From Annona cherimola (taxonomy: Eukaryota; Streptophyta; Magnoliopsida; Magnoliales; Annonaceae): DNA of 64,000 nucleotides. Below the pieces are notes generated by a model, which saw only the letters and a list, made by a program, of their open reading frames with translations, did no database searches and was not told the origin of the DNA. The stretch covers positions 52,500,012 through 52,564,011 of the forward strand of contig CM059971.1 in the NCBI GenBank assembly GCA_030490835.1. Direction: 5' to 3'. A program made the translations under genes and the position numbers. Below are positions 23,901-35,003 of the stretch, piece after piece (the first letter of the stretch is position 1; every line of letters begins with the position of its first letter).

Positions 23901-24430
23901 CTGTGATGTTTTATGAGATCATGCTAGCATATGAACATTTATGATGATAATGTATGGTGCACCAATACAAGGAATAGATCGGTTGTAGAGAACAGTCGGA
24001 GATGAACTAGGTCAACTCTACATATAGCCAAGTCGCTAAGGGATGGTAGGAGGCCAGCGGCGCCCTTCCTGAGATGGGAGAAGATGAAGGAACAACCGCT
24101 GGGCTCGCATGCTGTTAAAGATTCTCTTCCAAAAGGTAGACTGATTACTTGTTAAGTGTCACTTCTGGATGGGGAGAGATTCATTTGCATACGTTTGCTT
24201 TTGAAAAACCCAAAGATTGCGACATAAAAGAATTTTTACGAAAAGTTATCCTAAATAGGATTTTATGAGCCATTACAAACAAGTTACCCTAAAAATACGG
24301 TGTTTTACACAAAAGTGTAAATAACAAGGATGAAAGGAAATGTTTTCTATGAAAATATTTTCATGAAAAGAATTATGTGTTTTATATCTTATTTACTATA
24401 AACAAGCCTCAAGATGGGGATTATGAAAAG
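20992..24430 (+). mobile_element. Partial long gypsy LTR Y (limits uncertain)
   Basis: This sequence carries the same module order as LTR D (reversed) and LTR X: a TATA box near 21335, a purine-rich leader at 21358-21460, a long AT-rich middle, then a part matching X from about 22770 to 24430. The match to X stops abruptly at about 24430 (GGGGATTAT in both), so the right third is missing. I cannot place its left end; a TGTGATTT at about 21112 is one candidate. No protein is supported in it; the 112-codon frame at 22779-23117 has no family features. Confidence 0.6.
21330..21340 (+). promoter_or_regulatory. Likely TATA box of LTR Y
   Basis: The sequence TATATATAAAG is followed within about 20 bp by the start of a GA-rich stretch. 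This is the same arrangement as in LTR2. Confidence 0.5.
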
Positions 24431-24705
24431 AGGCCCAACCCATGGGAAGTGCTTCCCATGAGGAAAAAAGGAAGCAGGGGCAATGTGGTAATTTTCCATC
24501 GTGAGTATATTTGTTAAAAAATATGAGGATGTTTGGTTTTTTGATAAATTTTGTATTATATACATACAAAATCTCAATCTATTCCATTCATTTGATAGAT
24601 CAATTACTAAAATGTGTGTAAACATAATTTTTCATTATTTGACCATTTTTAAAAATATTAGTGTACAAAAAATAATTTTTAAAAAAGATTTCATTATAAT
24701 TGGTG
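24431..24705. other. Unassigned AT-rich stretch
   Basis: No gene or known repeat is visible. A near-perfect hairpin, CATGGGAAG/CTTCCCATG, lies at 24441-24460 right after the broken end of LTR Y. The rest is AT-rich with no coding character. Confidence 0.4.
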
Positions 24706-25662
24706 AAGTTGCTTTATACCTTAACAATGGAATTTGAAATCCAGATAATACGATTTAATGAAATCACCCTAATCTAACTGCGCCTAACCGTGTCTAACCG
24801 CGTCTAACCGTATCTAACCGCGTCTAACCGTATCTAACTGTGTCTAATTTTTGAAATCAATAATTTAATCCTAATTTAACACCTGTAATATGATTCTAGG
24901 GCTCTTATAAGGCCATTTATATCTTAACAACCAAATTTGAAACTCAAATAATATGATTTAATGAAATCACCATAATCTAACTGTGTCTAACCGGGTCTAA
25001 CCGTGTCTAACCGTGTCTAATTTTTGAAATTAATAATTTAATCCTAATTTAACACCTGTAATATGATCCTAGGGCCCTTATAAGGTCATTTATATCTTAA
25101 CAACCAAATTTGAAACCCAAATAATACAATTTAACGAAATCACCCTAATCTAACCGTGTCTAACCGTGTCTAACCGTGTCTAACCGTGTCTAACCGCGTC
25201 TAACCATGTCTAACCGTATCTAACCGTGTTTAATTTTTGAAAATAATAATTTAATCCTAATTTAACACCTGTAATATGATTTTAGGGCCCTTATAAGGTC
25301 ATTTGTATCTTAACAACCAAATTTGAAATCCAAATAATACGATTTAACGAAATCACCCTAATCTAACTCTGTTTAATCGCGTCTAACCGTGTCTAACCGT
25401 GTCTAATCGTGTCTAACCGTGTCTAACCGCTTCTAATCGTATCTAACCGTATCTAACCGCATCTAATTTTTGAAATTAACTTGTTAATCCTAATTTAGCA
25501 GTTGTAATATGATCCTAGGCCCCTTATAAGGCCATTTATACCTTAACAACAGAATTTGAAACCCCGATAATACGATTTAATGAAATCACCCTAATCTAAC
25601 TGCGTCTAACCGTGTCTAACTACGTCTAACCGTGTCTAACCGTGTCTAACAGCGTCTAATTT
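24706..25662. repeat. Two-level tandem repeat built on a TCTAACCGTG 10-mer
   Basis: Five large units each begin with a TTAACAA..GAATTTGAAA..AATACGATTTAA segment and end with AATCCTAATTTAACACCTGTAATATGAT. Measured between the same point in neighbouring units, the spacing is about 173, 213 and 232 bp. Inside each unit is a run of 10-bp repeats of the form TCTAACCG(T/C)G; I count about 8, 5, 9, 11 and 7 copies. The variable run explains most of the unit length differences. The last unit is cut short at about 25662. Confidence 0.88.
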
Positions 25663-25834
25663 TTTTTATAATTTATGAATTTTTTACCTAATCTGTCTAT
25701 TTTGCAAAATATATATACTTAAATATTTATTCGAGGACTAAATAATTTTAGAACTAAATAAATATATAAAGTTATAATTAAAAATATTAACTCCACTCAA
25801 TTAAATGAAATAGAAATTTATGTAAAGATTTAAA

Positions 25835-26195
25835 CAGTAAAAATATTATATATACGACGTTGTAGAACCAAAATTGTGATAAATTATATGTAACTGTGAC
25901 TTAGATTTAATATGTAAATATATGTTACTTTTTAGGATTGGTCAAATGATCAATTTTGCAAATAACTATATTTAATAGAAATTTTATAACAAAATTTCTT
26001 AAAATTAGAAAATAATATAATTACAATTTATATTATAAATTTAAGTATTAATATAATGATTGTAATTTATTGTTACTGTAATTAATTAATTTAAACTAAA
26101 AATACAAATTTATTGACTTCAAGTGAAATTGATGTAAACAAAAAATTTAATAAATATTTACATTGAACAAAAAATATATAGAAAACTTTATGTTA
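25835..26195. repeat. AT-rich repeat, copy 1
   Basis: It contains ATATACGACGTTGTAGAACC, then TATATGTTACTTTTTAGGATTGG, and ends after TTCAAGTGAAATTGATGTAAA. It is the longest copy and aligns with copies at 26364 and 27213 by eye. Confidence 0.65.
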
Positions 26196-26363
26196 TAAAA
26201 CACCTCTAAATATTTACCCTCGTATTATATCTCCTTAAATTTTCTATCAAAATGTAATTTTTCTTTAATTTCTTAGTAATAGATACTTTTTTGCGAATCT
26301 TACATTCATGGGGTTTTTTGTAAAATATTGCGTCCAGAAGTCATATCTACGGCAGTAGTCAAA

Positions 26364-26630
26364 ATTGTAAAAATTATTATATATATGACGTTGTAAAAAT
26401 AAAATTGTAATAAATTATATATAACTGTAATTTAGATTTAATATATAAATATATGTTACTTTTTGGGATTGGTTAAATAATCAATTTAGTAAATAACTAC
26501 ATTTAATAGAAATTTTATAATAAAATTTATTAAAATTATATAATAATATTATTACAGTTTATATTACAAATTTAACATATTAATATACTAATTGTGATTT
26601 ATTGTTACTAGAATTAATAAATTTTAAAAA
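26364..26630. repeat. AT-rich repeat, copy 2
   Basis: It contains TATATGACGTTGTAAAAAT and TATGTTACTTTTTGGGATTGG, in the same order as copy 1. It ends near GTTACTAGAATTAATAAATT. Confidence 0.65.
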
Positions 26631-27212
26631 AAATAAAAAAATATAGCCGATATATCCATAAAATCTTAACAAAGTGGTATGATTTTATGTAAATAAAGAC
26701 CATAAAAATTTGATAATTTTCAAAAAATATATAGGGTAATTTTCATCTTAACATATAGGCATTAAATTAAACAAAATATATTTACATTTTTAATAATAAA
26801 AATTATATCGGTCACCCTCTATTGTTATAATTTTTTTGCAAATCAAAATAAAGTAAGGTAAGAAACTTTATAAAAAGATAAAAATTTGTATGAAACTCAC
26901 GCACCCACAACACTCCATTAAAAAAGATAAAAATTAACCCGACCTCCCACTCACGCGCCCTTTCACACACATTATTATATTAATAATTATATCTAAAAAA
27001 ATAAATTAGATCTTCAATTACAATATATCTTCAAATTCTTATAATCCATGGACTTTTATTCGATTTTAATGATTCTAAATAATATAAACATGTACAAAAG
27101 AAATATAAATGTATAATTAAAAATAATAGTAGATAATATCTTTAATTATAATATATCTACAGTTTTTAATGTTCACATAAGCTTCTTCTATTTTCGTGAT
27201 TCTAAGTAATTC

Positions 27213-27490
27213 ATGGGATTGGTTCAATAATTAATTTAGTAAATAACTATATTTGATAGAAATTTTATAAGAAAATTTATTAAAATTATAAAATAATATT
27301 ATTACAGTTTATATTACAAGTTTAACGTATTAATATACTAATTGTGATTTATTGTTACTAGAATTAATTAATTTAAAATACAAATACAAATTTATTTACT
27401 TCAAGTGAAATCAATGTAAAACTATCAATTTAATAAATATTTACATTGAATAAAAATTTATAGAAAATTTACAGAAAAATTATATGTTCC
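27213..27490. repeat. AT-rich repeat, copy 3
   Basis: It starts at CATGGGATTGGTTCAATAAT, lacks the CGACGTTGTA part, and includes the TTCAAGTGAAAT end shared with copy 1. Confidence 0.65.
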
Positions 27491-28539
27491 AAAACTGTAA
27501 TTTAAACTATGTCAAAACTCAGATTGGTAAAAAATACTTACTTTAAATCATTATTTAATTCTGTGTCTCAAAATTAATAATTAAGTAAATAATAGTTTAA
27601 TTATATGTCCCAAAATTGTAACAAAATAAAGTTTAATCAAATTCAACCAAAGTTAATCAAATTTAAATAAAATTGAAAATTAATTTAAACAAATATGAAA
27701 AGTATTAAGTAAAATATATATCTTGCAAAATAAATATTTTTAAATTGATGATAAATTATTTATTTCAAATAAATAGTAATAATTATTTTGATATTTTAAC
27801 TTCGATGTAAATACTTTTATTTTCATTATACAATGGTAACAATTTATTTATTTCAAAAATTTATACTAATCTATTTCATAACAATAATCATTCGTGTTAG
27901 ATTTGTAAACTTTCATAAATTTAAGAATCAAATTTGCTAAAATTTAAACCTCAATTTCGTTTAGCTAATTATTTCACCCTTCTAATTTTCAAATATTTTC
28001 ATCTTAAGAAGCTTTTATATGAAAATTTTTTGATAATTATATTTTATATAAAATCTTTCAATTGACTACGTTTGTGAATTGAATAATTGGACATTTATAC
28101 AAATTTAAAAAATTCCAACTACATAAAAGATTTATTTTTACAAGTTTATTTAAAATATATAAATAGAAACTTTATAAAAAAAATTACATCATTTTGTAGT
28201 TATTTTATATTATTTTCACAAAATGTTAAGGGAAATTACATTGAAATTGAGGTTTTGATGTAATTGTTGGAAACAATTATTGAAATTGAATGAAAATACC
28301 CAAACCATATGTTTTGATGATTAAACAACACAATTTGAGTAAATCTAAGCTACTAATATGTATTGTGCAAATGTTCAAAGCTGTAAAAGGATATATACAA
28401 AACAGAACAAGTCAAGTCGCAACTCAAGTCGACTCAGACATCGACTTAGGCGAATTCGATCTCTCAAGTCGACTCCATCTTCGATTTCAAAGAACATCTT
28501 TCTTCCAGTGTTGATTTTGGAGAGCAGAAAAACTGAAGC

Positions 28540-28880
28540 CACAGATGAAGTCGACTCCACTTGCGACTTGGGTGAAGTCGCAGACGAAGTCGACTCCACT
28601 TGCGACTTGGGTGAAGTCGCAGACGAAGTCGACTCTAGTATCGACTTCAAGCAGCAACTTCTTTCCAGCGTTGAAATTGGGTAGCAAAACTTCTGGAGTC
28701 GTAACCAAAGTCGACTCCACTTGTGACTTAGGTGAAGTCGCAGACGAAGTCGACTCCAGTATCGACTTCAAGCAGCAACTTCTTTCCAGCGTTGAAATTG
28801 GGTAGCAAAACTTCTGGAGTCGCAATCGAAGTCGACTCCACTTGCGACTTGGGTGAAGTCGCAGGCAAAGTCGACTCCAG
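28540..28880. repeat. GTCGAC array with 121-bp tandem units (5' LTR)
   Basis: A unit marked by AGCAGCAACTTCTTTCCAGCG recurs at 28651 and 28772, a period of 121 bp. Each unit has GTCGAC sites flanked by AAGTCGCAG and TGCGACTTGG. A shorter 42-bp duplication (CCACTTGCGACTTGGGTGAA type) sits just upstream. Open frames through it (STSSATSPKSQVE or EVADEVDSTCDLG) are by-products of the repeat. Confidence 0.85.
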
Positions 28881-29348
28881 CATCAACTTCCACTTGGCAG
28901 GGCAGATCTTCAAGATCAAGTCGAAGGACAAGCCGACTTCAAGATAAACTTGAGTCAAATTTAAGGATGAAGTCAACCTAAGTTTTTCAACTTGAATATA
29001 TGAAGACTAATCCAAGTTAAGCAAGCAAGAGACACTTCAACAAAGATCAAACTGACTTGGTAAAAGAAAGAAGCCAAGTCGCACCCGAAGTCGACTCCAA
29101 GATTGACTTGAAGCCAAGTCTCAGACCAAGTTGACCTAGAGGATAGACTTGGAAACTGAAGAACAGCTAAAGTCGGACACGAAGTCGACTCCAGCATGCG
29201 ACTTGGGTGAAGTCGCACACGAAGTCGACTCCACCTGCGACTTGGAGACGTAACGACCTGTGACTTGGAGATGTAACGTTCGAATTTTTGAACGTTGGAA
29301 CATTTATTACGCGCCAACCAACTCTATAACGTTCAAAATTCTCCCTCC

Positions 29349-29360
29349 TCTATATATAGA
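29349..29360 (+). promoter_or_regulatory. Likely TATA box of the E2 LTR
   Basis: The sequence is TCTATATATAGA. It follows the GTCGAC array and precedes the putative leader. The 3' LTR has the same motif at about 61236-61246. Confidence 0.6.
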
Positions 29361-30042
29361 CATAAGATAGACCTGAAAAAGAGGAAAGAAGTGCTACTAA
29401 GAGTTTCAATCCACTTTTCTTTACAATTGAGTGATCTATACACTTTCAAAGGAAGAAAAAGCTTCAAAGTTGTTGTTTGCTTCAACGCAATACGATTCGT
29501 TCCTTCTACAGATTCTTCCTCGAGCTGAAACTTGATACACAAATCTGTAAAGTGTAGATTTCTTCTATTTCATCTTGTTATTTGATTTTGGTGCTTGGTT
29601 TGAGTTTGATGTTTCAAACCAAGATATAGCAAGTAGGGTTGTTATTAGAGTGTAACTCATCACCTACTTGTGTTGCTTGTTATACACGCCCCCTAGAGCT
29701 AGAATCTAGAAGAGAGCGGAGGCTCTAGTTGTATATGCCCCCTAGAGCTAGAATCTAGAAGAGAGCGGAGACTCTAGTTGTATTCGTGGAATACATAGTG
29801 GAACCCAAGTCACAAGGGAGTGTGAGCTTGGAAGAGTGGAGTAGGGAAAGGTTGCCCGAACCACTATAAATATTGTCTACTGTCTTTCATTTTCTCTTTC
29901 ATTATCTTATTGCTTTCTATTTGTTTTATTAAAGGATTTTAAACTAAACTGGGGTAAAATCTCTAATTAAAGTTTTAAATTTTTAAATACCCAATTCACC
30001 CCTCTCCTCTTGGGTAATTACCATAAACTCGGGACCAACAAG

Positions 30043-30057
30043 TGGTATCAGAGCAGG
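30043..30057 (+). other. E2 primer binding site
   Basis: TGGTATCAGAGCAGG begins two bases after the 5' LTR and is complementary to initiator tRNA-Met. Confidence 0.93.
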
Positions 30058-30088
30058 TCTTTGAGTTTTACCAAAGAGATCTTTTGGT

Positions 30089-31899
30089 ATGGTATCTCAA
30101 TCCACTTCCGTTTCCGCATTTGTCGAAGGCCAATGCTTTACTAGGACACCATTGTTTGATGGGAACAATTTTGGATATTGGAAGCTACGTATGAAACAAC
30201 TCATCATGGCTACAGATATGGACTCTTGGATTACAATCCAAGACGGTGTGACTTTTCCTATTGATGAAAGAGCTTCCAAATCGACCTATGAGGAAGTAAA
30301 AATTATAAAGAGCAACGCCAAGGCTATGAATTCATTATTTTGTGCTCTTACGGCTTCCGAATATGATAGAGTATCCTCTTGTTTAACTGCCAAAGAGATA
30401 TGGGATACACTAACATCTATCTATGAAGGAACTTCTCAAGTCCAAGGGACAAGGAGAAATATTTTGATTGGAGAATTGGAAAACTTTAGAATGTTAGAAA
30501 CAGAAAATATTCCTGAAATGTTTACTAGATTTTCCAAGATTACTAACGCCTTGAAAGGGCTAGGAAAAGCAATTTTTGAATCTGAGCAGGTCATGAAGAT
30601 TCTGAGGGCACTACCCGAATTATGGACTCCAAAAATCACGGCAATAGAAGAAGCCAAAGACCTAAACATGTTGAAATTGGAAGATCTTATTAGCTCGCTG
30701 ATGTCACATGAGCTAATCAAGAAAAGAAACGAGGATCACCACAAAGGCAAAAGAGTCATCGCCTTGAAAGCTGCACAAGACTCGGATGACACCACCTCAT
30801 CATCTCAAAACGACGATGAAATTGCCTTACTTACAAAACGGTTCAGAAAATTTGTAAGGAAAGGTAGAAATTTCAAAAACTTTAAAGAAAGAAATTCTAA
30901 AGAGAAAAAGAAAGAATCAACAAAATGTTACCGATGTGGTGGTTCAGGGCACATTCAAGCCCAATGCCCAACGCCCGAAGAAAATAAAGCAAAGGAGCAA
31001 AGAAAAGATCGAGGCGACAACATAAAATTTCAAAGAAACAAAGGAAGAGGCATGTACGTAAATGAAGAGGAATCTACAACATGTAGCTCTTCAAGTGAAG
31101 AATGTGAAGCAGATTGCACAAGAATTTGTTGCATAACAAATTCCGACATATGTTTTGCAGCCACAGAAATCTTGGAGGATCAAGCTACTTCAACGAACTG
31201 CACAAGTAGTCAAGAGGTAACCTCCAAACAAAAATCTTTTTCAATTTTTTCTTCTACAAATGAATGCCTCAAATGTGCTAAATTGGAAGAACTTCAACAA
31301 GCCTATGATTCATTATATGAGGAAATAAAGAAATTAGGAAACAAGTTTACAATAAAGAAAAGACAAATGTGATGCAGTAATAATTGTGAATGGTAAACTT
31401 GCTAAAAAAATAGATAAATTAAAAAGTGAAAAGAATACCTTGGAAGTTGAGTTAGAGAAACTCAAAAAGGAAAATGAATCATTAAATGAATCGCTTGTCA
31501 AGTTTTTTAATCCAGGAGAAAATGTGAAAATGTTCTTAAAAATGACAACCCAAACTTGCAAGAAAGGACTTGGGTATAATACATTTGAGCAAGAGAAATG
31601 TAATGCTCCGAGAAACAACGTCAAACCCATTTATACTAAACCTAAGATAAATCAAGTAGTTTGGACCAAAAGACCAACCAAGGAACAAATTACCAAATGG
31701 CTTCCTATTTCTAGACTTCCGGGAACTTGTAATTTTTGCAAAAAGTTAGGACACAGGTTTATCAATGCAAATTGAGAAAATTGCAAAACCTTGGTGTAAA
31801 ATTGGTTTGGATGCAGAAAAGCATTGGATTTATGGCTTCAAAATAGACCAACATAGACTCCAAAGGATAACTAACCCAAATGGACCCATAAAATGGGTA
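30089..31899 (+). pseudogene. E2 gag (frameshifted)
   Basis: The first ATG after the PBS is at 30089 (MVSQSTSVSAF). The open frame runs 427 codons. The N-terminal capsid part contains NYW-type residues (FGYWKLRMKQLI). A CCHC knuckle, CYRCGGSGHIQAQC, falls at about residues 280-293. A Glu-rich and Lys-rich helical stretch follows. The frame is lost at about 31372 and resumes at 31386-31775 with the coiled region and the second knuckle (CNFCKKLGH), itself broken by a shift. The end is KWVPKG followed by TAA at about 31906. It supplies the particle protein; this copy is inactive. Confidence 0.88.
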
Positions 31900-31939
31900 C
31901 CAAAAGGATAAGCTCCACTTGACTTAATTTCTGCAGGTT

Positions 31940-33465
31940 TGTCTTAAAGCTAAGGCCAATAACATATGGTTTATGGATAGTGGTTGCTCAAGACATATGA
32001 TAGGAGAAAAATGACTGTTCCATAAGATCAACCCATGTAATGAAGGAACAGTAGCTTTCAAAAATAATGAAAAAGTTAAAATAAAAGGTAAAGAAAATGT
32101 TTATGGTATTTCAAATGCATGTATTGAAGATGTACTATTTGTTGAAGGACTCAAACACAACCTAATGAGTATTAGTCAATTATGTGATAAAGGATATAGA
32201 ATTGTATTTGAATCCTCTATATGTAATGTTTTTGATGATGAACACATAGTATTTAGTGGCAAAAGACATGGAAATATATATTTGGTTTGCCTTGATGAAC
32301 TAGAAGGGAAATGTCTAATAGCCATAGAAAATGATCCATGGATATGACATACAAGGCTTGGACATATAAATATGTCAAATATTAAAATATTGTGGAAAAA
32401 GAATCTAGTACAAGGGTTACCAAAGCTCAAATATGACAAGGATAAGATTTGTAAAGCTTATCAACTATCTAAACAACTCAAAATGTCATTTTCTACCAAA
32501 AAGGAAATTTCAACAACTAGACCACTTGAGTTGTTACATATGGATCTTTATGGGCCATCAGACATTTTAACTCTTGGTGGGAAAAAGTACGTGTATGTAA
32601 TTGTTGATGATTTTTCAAGATTTACTTGGATTATACTCTTAGCTAGCAAAGATGAAGCATTTTCTATGTTTGTCACGTTTTCAAATTTGGTGCAAAATGA
32701 AAAACAAAGTTCAATCATTTCCATTAGAAGTGATCATGGTGATGAATTTGAAAATAATCGATTCATAGAATTTTGCAATGAAAAAGGAATTCACCATACA
32801 TTTTCTGCACCAAGAACTCCTCAACAAAACGGAGTTGTTGAAAGGACAAACCGGACAATACAAGAAATGGCTAGAACCATGCTAAATGAGAGTAAATTGT
32901 CCAAAAGATTTTGGGGTGAAGCTGTAAGTACAGCTTGTCATGTATTAAACCGAGCTACTATTAGAGCAATATTGAAAAAGACCCCATATGAACTTCGGAA
33001 AGGCAGAAAACCAAACATATCATATTTCCATACTTTTGGATGTACTCGTTATGTGTTAAATAATGGAAAAATAAATTTAGGAAAATTAGATGTCAAAAGT
33101 GATGAAGCTATTTTCTTAGGTTATTCATCAAATAGCAAAGCATATAGGATTTTAAACAAAAGAAATCAAATAGTAGAAGAATCAATACATGTTGTTTTTG
33201 ATGAATTTAACCAAACTCCGAGAAATGAGGATGAACTAAGTGATGCAGATGATACAAAAGCAAAACAACAAGAACAACAAAAGGAAACCGAGCTCAAGCC
33301 AGAAAACCCATGGAGGAAGAGGTAAGTGAAGGTAATGACTCCTACAAACCTCCAATTGATTAGAAATTCAAAAATGTCCATCCAATTGAGCAAGTCATTG
33401 GAAATATTTATGAAGGAGTAAAAAATAGGAGATCAAAACAAAATATTTGTGGACAATATGTATTT
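31940..33465 (+). pseudogene. E2 protease and integrase (broken)
   Basis: The frame is +1 relative to the end of gag. Protease shows FMDSGCSRHM with the DSG active motif. A TGA at 32345-32347 replaces the Trp normally found before the integrase zinc segment (H..RLGH). Integrase is open at 32372-33325. It has [19 protein letters not shown] and NGVVERTNR, so the catalytic Asp, Asp, Glu are all present. Downstream, the frame is lost in the variable linker near 33325 and picked up before RT. Confidence 0.88.
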
Positions 33466-35003
33466 GTGTCAAAAATTGAACCAACCACTATTGAACAAGC
33501 TCTTAATGATGAAAATTGGGTTATTGCAATGCAAGAAGAGCTAAATCAATTTGAAAGAAATAATGTATGGCATTTAGTTCCTAGACCAAATGATTATACT
33601 ATTATTGGTACCAAATGGGTATTTAGGAACAAATTGGATGAAAGCGGACTTGTAATAAGAAACAAAGCTAGACTAGTAGCCAAAGGGTATTCCCAGGAAG
33701 AAGGGATTGATTTTGAAGAATCATATGCACCTGTGGCTAGATTAGAAGTCATACGCATTTTACTAGCATATGCTTCTCACATGAATTTCAAATTGTTTCA
33801 AATGGATGTGAAAAATGCATTTTTGAATGGGTACTTGAATGAAGAAGTATATGTTGAACAACCCCCTGGATTTGAAGAAAAGGATCAATCAAAATAAGTT
33901 TATAAGCTGACCAAAGCATTATATGGACTAAAACAAGCCCCACAAGCTTGGTATGAAAGGTTAAATAGATTTTTGATTAATCATGAATTTCAAAGAGGAA
34001 AAGTTGATACTACTTTATTCATCAAGTATAAAAGTAAAAATATTTTAATTGTGCAAATCTATGTAGATGATATAATATTTGGTGCTACTGATGAAACTCT
34101 GTGCCAAGAATTTTCTAAGATTATGCAGAGCGAATTTGAAATGAGCATGATGGGAGAATTAAATTTCTTCCTTGGACTGCAAATCAAGCAACAAGGCGAA
34201 GGAATATTCATAAATCAGTCCAAGTACATCAAAGAAATGCTAAAGAAATTTGGAATGCAAACTAGCAAAGGAGCAAATATTCCAATGAGTTCAACAATCA
34301 AGATCGACACGGACGAAAATGGTAAATGTATCGATCAAAAGCTTTATAGAAGTATGATAGGATCATTGTTGTATTTAACTACTTCTAGACCGGATATTCT
34401 TTTCAATGTATGTATGTGTTCTAGATTCCAAGCATGTCCTAAAGAATCACATTTATTGGTTATAAAAAGAATTTTTAAATATTTGATAAATACTACTAAT
34501 CTTGGACTATGGTATCCAAAGGGGTCAACGTTTGATTTAATCGGCTACTCGGATGCGGATTTTTCCGGTTACAAAGTAGATAGAAAAAGTACTAGTGGAA
34601 CATGTCAATTCCTTGGAAACATGTTAGTTTCATGGTATCAAGGAAACAAACTAGTGTTGCTCTATCTACGGCCGAAGCTGAATATATAGCTGCCAGGAGC
34701 TGTTGTGCCCAACTACTTTGGATGAAACAACAATTAAAAGATTATGGGATTGATTATTATAATATTCCAATTAAATGTGATAATACGAGTGTAATATGTT
34801 TAACTAAAAATCCAGTATTACACTCTAGAACCAAACATATAGATGTAAGACATCATTTCATCCGTGAACATGTTGAAAATCAAGATGTTTGTTTAGAATA
34901 TGTGAAAACTGAGGATCAAATTGCTGATATATTTACCAAGCCTTTAGCAAAGGAATCATTCTATAAAATTATAAATGAAATGGGGATGATTGAATTAAAT
35001 TAG
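33466..35003 (+). pseudogene. E2 reverse transcriptase and RNase H (broken)
   Basis: RT runs 33466-33897, then (after a TAA at about 33895 in the QSK-VYKL segment) 33973-34689 in the same frame. It contains [32 protein letters not shown] and YVDD. RNase H continues in another frame at 34602-35003 (ALSTAEAEYIAARSC, TKHIDVRHHFI, IADIFTKPLA) and ends GMIELN with TAG. One stop and one frameshift separate this from an intact gene. Confidence 0.9.

Larger units (their letters stand above)
25663..28264. other. AT-rich non-coding DNA with internal repeats
   Basis: No coding sequence is supported. The stretch is strongly AT-rich and holds three related copies of a block of about 270 bp (listed separately). 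Its last five bases (GTAAT, 28260-28264) are the left target duplication of element E2. Confidence 0.6.
28265..30040 (+). repeat. E2 5' LTR (1776 bp)
   Basis: It runs from TGTTGGAAACAATTATTG to CTCGGGACCAACA. The region 28420-29250 is packed with GTCGAC palindromes; I count 12. The likely TATA box is at 29349. The U5 end contains the duplicated CCCCCTAGAGCTAGAATCTAG segment (29690-29760). By eye it differs from the 3' LTR by a few percent plus copy-number changes in the repeat array. Confidence 0.93.

Noticed and set aside
24773..25660. TCTAACCG repeats as an interstitial telomere
   Set aside because: Plant telomere repeats are CCCTAAA/TTTAGGG, with rare variants. The 10-mer TCTAACCGTG does not match and is embedded in larger units with linkers.
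28358..28825. Repetitive open frames (VESTSSATSPKSQ and EVADEVDSTCDLG types) as repeat proteins
   Set aside because: They occur on both strands and in several frames of the GTCGAC arrays in every copia LTR. They are by-products of the DNA repeat.
30043..30057. tRNA gene fragment
   Set aside because: The 15 bases are the primer binding site complementary to initiator tRNA-Met. No tRNA fold surrounds it.
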